A stretch of 12,493 nucleotides of DNA from Stephanodiscus triporus (Eukaryota > Bacillariophyta > Thalassiosirophyceae > Thalassiosirales > Thalassiosiraceae). Below are positions 9,252-12,493 of the stretch, piece after piece (position 1 is the first letter of the stretch; every line of letters starts with the position of its first letter). The DNA is taken from positions 1 to 12,493 of the forward strand of contig JALLAZ010000892.1 in NCBI GenBank assembly GCA_036939755.1. Reading direction: 5' to 3'. Both the position numbers and the translations under genes were made by a program. The notes under the pieces are model-generated. The model made no database searches. It saw nothing but the letters and a program-made list of their open reading frames with translations, and was not told where the DNA came from.

Positions 9252-10109
9252 GCTAGTAAAAAAGTACAATACGCGCTAGCTGAATGATACCTGTTTGATG
9301 TGTTTTCATTGTGATGATGATGACGACGACCATGGCATCCGTCAGGCCAATATGGCGTGAGCACTCAAACGCTCCATCAGGCGATGTGACTCATGCTGTA
9401 TCGCCCTGGCGGCATGGTCATCAAATATTCGTCGTCAAAAGCGTAAAATTTTATTTTTTTGTAGTTAATAGATTAGCTATTGAATAAATTAATACTCTAT
9501 CAATTAATCAAATTAATTCAATTGCTTCGCCCACCCCCTCCCCTAACCCCTTGCCTGCATCAGGTTTGCGTCGGATCGGGTATAACTGTAAAATCTGCTT
9601 CTCTGGAGGTGGCGGAAGGTCACCATGGTGGAGATGTTTGTGGGTTGTGTTTCGTTGTTGTTGATGGGATTTTTATACTACCATCTGCTGAGAATCTTCT
9701 GGTGTCAGTGGTGGAAGTTGGTCAGAGTGGCAATGTGTCACACAGAAAAACATATTGCCACTGAGACATGGGCGAAACATCCAAGAAATGACAGATAAAA
9801 TTTCAGCGATAAGAAAATGAACATACGAATTCATATGATGCAGGAAAGAGGCAACAGATGAAAAATATGTCCAAAAAAAGGGAATCCCCCTTGAGCCCAG
9901 GTATTTAGGAATTTGTAGCATGGGTGCAACAAAATTTAAGAAACGATCCAAGAAAATAGATGGTACAAATTGGAATGCACAGGGAAAAATGTGGAATATG
10001 ATCTGAAAAAAGAGATGGTACGAACTCAACCGCAGTGCATAGTCAACCCCTAAAAAACTACTAACTCAAGATAAAAGCTGGCTCATAGCATAGATTGCGC
10101 GTATCGTAT
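9252..10109. other. No supported gene; AT-rich intergenic / element debris
   Basis: I see no credible gene in these 858 bases. The longest open frame (9673-10029 minus, 118 aa) is a Phe-rich peptide without a motif. A plus-strand frame from 9728 to 10042 has some coding look but contains three internal stops in 105 codons, no better than chance allows. A small hairpin (CAGGCGAT at 9378-9385 with ATCGCCCTG at 9400-9408) and an AT-rich stretch with TTAAT repeats at 9460-9525 are the only local structures noticed. Confidence 0.5.
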
Positions 10110-10240
10110 CACGGCCTCTGGGTCTCTCATTTGCATCCTGCCTTTTCTGGCCTCCATGTAGATTGCACGGTGGATAATTTAGTATCTAAATTGATCTGCC
10201 ACCCCCCCCCCCTCCTGGTTTGTACCAGGTTCTGCGGCGC

Positions 10241-10290
10241 GTAGAGCCTGGCACTACCAAATTGTATGTAGGTGGTGGTGCCAGGCCTAC
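10241..10290. repeat. Hairpin unit 1 in the 426-bp element
   Basis: CCTGGCACTACCA (10247-10259) pairs with TGGTGGTGCCAGG (10273-10285), 12 of 13 by Watson-Crick plus one mismatch/wobble. Outer bases GTAG..CTAC extend the stem with a one-base bulge. The 13-nt spacer carries ATTGTATGTAGG. Confidence 0.75.
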
Positions 10291-10305
10291 ATCGCTCCAT
10301 AGACC

Positions 10306-10342
10306 CTGGCACTACCACCTACATACGATTTGGTAGTGCCAG
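10306..10342. repeat. Hairpin unit 2, inverted copy of unit 1
   Basis: CTGGCACTACCA (10306-10317) pairs perfectly with TGGTAGTGCCAG (10331-10342). The spacer (CCTACATACGATT) is nearly the reverse complement of unit 1's spacer, so units 1 and 2 together form one larger imperfect inverted repeat of about 39-bp arms. Confidence 0.75.
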
Positions 10343-10361
10343 ACCAACAGCGTGTAGACCT

Positions 10362-10397
10362 CTGGTACTACCACTGCATACGTATTGGTAGTACCAG
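10362..10397. repeat. Hairpin unit 3 in the 426-bp element
   Basis: CTGGTACTACCA (10362-10373) pairs perfectly with TGGTAGTACCAG (10386-10397). The stem differs from unit 2 by a compensated pair (C-G to T-A on both arms), so the pairing is kept although the sequence changed. The same GTACCAGGCTCT motif recurs unpaired at 10429-10440. Confidence 0.75.
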
Positions 10398-10665
10398 GCT
10401 CTACGGTAATGTGATTCCCTCTCCACAAGTACCAGGCTCTATGTAGCATCTACATACAAGGGCCTCGGTACAAAAAAAAGTGGGGTGGTCCAGATCAATT
10501 GGCGGGAAACACCAAGGAGAGACCCAGAGGCCGTGCGTGATCATATCCTCGCTTTAAAAAAATGCGTGACGACACCTCAAAAGTAACCTGCCTGAAGTGA
10601 CGTAGCGAGGGTGAGGGAAACAGTACTAATTATGTAATAAATAACGCATACAATTCTGCATCCAA

Positions 10666-10794
10666 ATCCAAATCTAGATTTGGATGATTTTTGGACTTGG
10701 AAGGGATTTGGACGAAGTTCGTCTAAATCTTTTGGACCAGTATATTTTTACGAATTCCTACGTAGGTACCGTCCAAAATCCCTTCCAAGTCCAA
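10666..10794. repeat. Palindromic foldback repeat (TTGGAC family)
   Basis: A perfect 20-bp palindrome (ATCCAAATCT/AGATTTGGAT) lies at 10666-10685. Immediately after, 10691-10714 (TTGGACTTGGAAGGG..GGACG) pairs with 10770-10794, 24 bases matched with one extra base on the right arm. Between the arms are a further imperfect palindrome centred near 10718 (GATTTGGACGAA..TTCGTCTAAATC) and the perfect 10-bp palindrome CCTACGTAGG at 10757-10766. No gene is supported here; the structure suggests a foldback-type element. Confidence 0.6.
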
Positions 10795-10862
10795 TCATCG
10801 TCCAGATCTCAATCCATATTTGGACCACATATGATAAAATTTGACCAGCATAAGTTACGAGC

Positions 10863-11020
10863 CCAGTATTTCCCACTCAAACTCAACCCACTGGCCTAGC
10901 CTCTAGGAGTATGTAACTACTGGTACATAGAGCCACGTGCTCTGTGTACGTACGTCCCTTTGTACTTACATAGAGTAACTTGGCAGGGGAGCAGGTCGAG
11001 TTTGAGTGAGTATCTACTGG
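10863..11020. repeat. Nested inverted repeat (foldback), about 158 bp
   Basis: The left arm at 10863-10888 (core CACTCAAACTCAACC) pairs with the right arm at 10994-11020 (core GGTCGAGTTTGAGTG), 14 of 15 in the core with weaker pairing outward to CCAGTA/TACTGG. Inside is a hairpin with 11-bp stems and one mismatch, GTACATAGAGC (10923-10933) with GCTCTGTGTAC (10939-10949). No coding frame is supported. Confidence 0.5.
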
Positions 11021-11038
11021 AGCATTCCCAAAATTAAA

Positions 11039-11174
11039 TTAAGTGTCTACTCTACACTTCTTAATTCTTGCCAAATACCACTAAACTCGTTACTAAGTGT
11101 AAACTCGACACGTAAGTGTCAGACCCCTCGGACCGGCCTACCACAACTCCTTATAAGTGTAAATTTTACACTTA
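11039..11174. repeat. Array of TAAGTGT inverted motifs, possible LTR element
   Basis: Three motif pairs occur at similar spacing: TTAAGTGT..ACACTTCTTAA (11039-11064), TAAGTGT followed by GACAC-GTAA-GTGTC (11094-11120), and a perfect 21-bp palindrome with 10-bp arms around one base, TAAGTGTAAA-T-TTTACACTTA (11154-11174). Position upstream of a retroelement gag suggests a promoter part of a 5' LTR, but no second LTR is in the window to test this. Confidence 0.45.
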
Positions 11175-11436
11175 AATGACTCAACGCCTTTTTTACTCCG
11201 CACAGCCTACTCCGCCGTGCTTCTGCTTCTACTCCGCTGTGCTTCTACCATTCCAGCACAATGCGCATGCTTGCCACATCATGGGCTATGTTAGACCTAC
11301 CAAAGTAGGCAACACGGTTATGGCGGGAATTGGAACCCACCAAAACACACATACTCCTTAAAGTCACTTAGTCACAGGAAATACTAATAGCAAAATCCCA
11401 ATACATCCAACAACATTAGCGATAAATTCGCCCACG
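11175..11436 (+). other. Leader / possible LTR end upstream of gag
   Basis: No gene is supported. A near-perfect 18-bp tandem repeat (CTACTCCGCYGTGCTTCT) lies at 11207-11224 and 11229-11246, one mismatch, 22-base period. TGGCGGGAATTGGAACCC at 11321-11338 begins with TGG as tRNA primer-binding sites do, and GGCAACA ends six bases before it, which could be an LTR end. I cannot match it to a particular tRNA, so this remains a weak candidate. Confidence 0.3.
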
Positions 11437-12493
11437 ATGCGAGATGGGAAGCACAAAGTAGTATCCCTAGACACTCATAAATATAAAACAACCTTTACAT
11501 CGACTACAATGATAGTTCTTAGGTTTAGCAGCTGTTTTATATTTTCATCATCATCGACAGCGCCGACATTGTCTTCATCATCATCGCGCGATGCGTACGA
11601 CACACTAATGAACCTCCGCGACAAACTGACACGCCTAAATGGCGTGATCATGCCGGAGGCCATCGACAAGCTCGAAGATGAGCTCGGCGGAATATTCACC
11701 ATAGTGAAAACACATCACTATGACCATGGCCAAAAATATGGCCACCTGGCCAGCACAATCCCACCGACTGGGAACACACAGTCCCAACCGACCCGGGCGC
11801 ATACTCTGCCGACGCACTCACCGCAAGCAACGCGGCCGCAATGCGCGAGCAGTTCATTGCAAAACACAAGATCAAACAAAAGAGTTCTCAAGACTACCTG
11901 AGCGTCAAAGAGGCAGGCAAAGAGCTCATACTCTACGCCATCGGTGACGACGCTGTCGCCCCCCTCACGAAGCAATACATTGGATTCGGCGACAATACCA
12001 TCCTCAAGATGATCGGTCATCTGCACCTCAAAACGGCAATCAAAATGACAACAGCACAGAAGTTCAAGCACAAGACAAATGGGTACAACAGCCCATGGGA
12101 CCCAACAACAAGCATCACAGCGTATTTCACGCAGCTCGATCGTTTTCAAGTCTCATTAGGCAACCGTGGGATCGAAACAAGCAAACAAGAAAAAATGATG
12201 GCGGCACGAGCGCAAATGTGGCAATCCAAAATGTTCACAGAAGATCAAATGGTAGTCTGGGAGAACAAGACAGCGGCGGCACAGACATGGGCAGCACTCC
12301 AAGCTTACTCATGGAAAAGTGGCTGGAGCGCAAACAGTACTCCGCCACAACGGCCAAACAATCACGTTTCAAGGAAGCCGCCCTACAAGCGCAAGAGGCA
12401 GCAGCGGCTGAGGAGGAGGGCGAGACGCAGGCGATGCTCTTTGCGATGCTGCAGGACCAGCACGCGAAGCAAATTGCGCAAATGGAGGCGACC
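11437..12493 (+). pseudogene. Gag-like protein of an LTR retroelement (probably Copia-like), frameshifted, cut by right edge
   Basis: Capsid-type structural protein of a retroelement, recognised as the gag family repeated in diatom genomes. It reads in three frames. Frame A runs from ATG 11437; recognisable homology starts at AYDTLMNLRDKLTRLN (from about 11593) and ends near GQKYGHLAST at 11750. Frame B runs from about 11754 (HNPTDWEHTVP) through FIAKHKIKQ, KQYIGFGDNTI, TAYFTQLDRFQVSLGNRG and TWAALQAY to 12308. Frame C starts at 12311 (MEKWLERKQYSATTAKQSRF) and stays open to the edge. The B-to-C change fits loss of one T in a TTC codon; the A-to-B change probably includes loss of several codons. 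The Ser-rich first 50 residues look non-homologous and the true start is uncertain. Protease, integrase and reverse transcriptase would lie to the right. The two breaks make this copy non-functional unless the sequence has errors. Confidence 0.65.

Larger units (their letters stand above)
10110..10535. mobile_element. 426-bp non-autonomous element with 19-bp TIRs (MITE-like, hairpin-rich)
   Basis: Bases 10110-10128 (CACGGCCTCTGGGTCTCTC) and 10517-10535 are perfect 19-bp inverted repeats. The 426-bp span has no coding capacity. Between them lie a short C-run and four hairpins built from CTGGYACTACCA and its complement, each given separately or noted here (10214-10229 is CCTGGT-loop-ACCAGG). 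No clean target-site duplication is visible next to the repeats: the left flank ends CGTAT and the right begins CGTGA, sharing only CGT. Size, terminal repeats and lack of a gene fit a miniature inverted-repeat element; the superfamily is unknown. Confidence 0.65.

Noticed and set aside
9673..10029. 118-aa minus-strand Phe-rich frame
   Set aside because: No recognisable domain, AT-rich context, and a hydrophobic composition expected from A-rich plus-strand sequence.
9728..10042. Plus-strand frame with coding-like segments (RHGRNIQEMTDKI, GTNWNAQGKMW)
   Set aside because: Three internal stops in 105 codons is close to random expectation and I recognise no family; kept only as possible element debris.
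10241..10397. Regular repeats considered as a CRISPR array
   Set aside because: Units are hairpins in alternating orientation inside a TIR element, spacers are themselves related, and the context is eukaryotic.
10684..10899. 71-aa plus-strand frame
   Set aside because: Made almost entirely of the palindromic repeat arms; the open frame is a by-product of the repeat.
11718..12149. 143-aa minus-strand frame (with 11475-11702 and 11635-11817)
   Set aside because: Antisense to the gag-like coding sequence, which has clear homology on the plus strand.

Overview
This looks like nuclear DNA of a heterokont alga, most likely a centric diatom. That is an inference from three things: a gene with ten compact GT-AG introns (70-122 nt), and flanking relics whose protein families I know mainly from diatom genomes (a gag-like retroelement protein and a PIF/Harbinger-like transposase). 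There are no bacterial features such as Shine-Dalgarno sites or operons.

Layout. (1) 1-677, minus strand: N-terminal part of a PIF/Harbinger-like transposase that runs off the left edge. (2) 678-1190: intergenic, with a GC-rich, G-skewed tract and then the likely promoter and leader of the next gene, including a tiny upstream ORF whose stop overlaps the main start codon. (3) 1191-6229, plus strand: the one clear host gene, a full-length ABCC/MRP-type ABC exporter. I resolve it into 11 exons (4125 nt, 1374 codons plus stop), one of them only 33 nt long. (4) 6431-9225, minus strand: a decayed MULE-type (Mutator-like) transposase with a DDE-like core and a C-terminal SWIM zinc finger, broken by stops and frame changes. 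(5) 9252-10109: no supportable gene. (6) 10110-10535: a 426-bp element with perfect 19-bp terminal inverted repeats, packed with hairpins. (7) 10660-11175: further palindromes and foldback repeats. (8) 11175-12493, plus strand: leader and frameshifted gag-like gene of an LTR retroelement, probably Copia-like, running off the right edge.

How it fits together. The exporter is the only apparently functional gene. It has two membrane domains and two nucleotide-binding domains, with the asymmetry usual for ABCC proteins: NBD1 has a non-consensus catalytic site and NBD2 a complete one. Everything around it is mobile-element material in various stages of decay. I found no strong evidence for an undescribed multi-gene system. 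The best leads are the uORF/start-codon overlap, the 33-nt microexon, an in-frame alternative acceptor that would add a hydrophobic segment, and the hairpin-rich 426-bp element.
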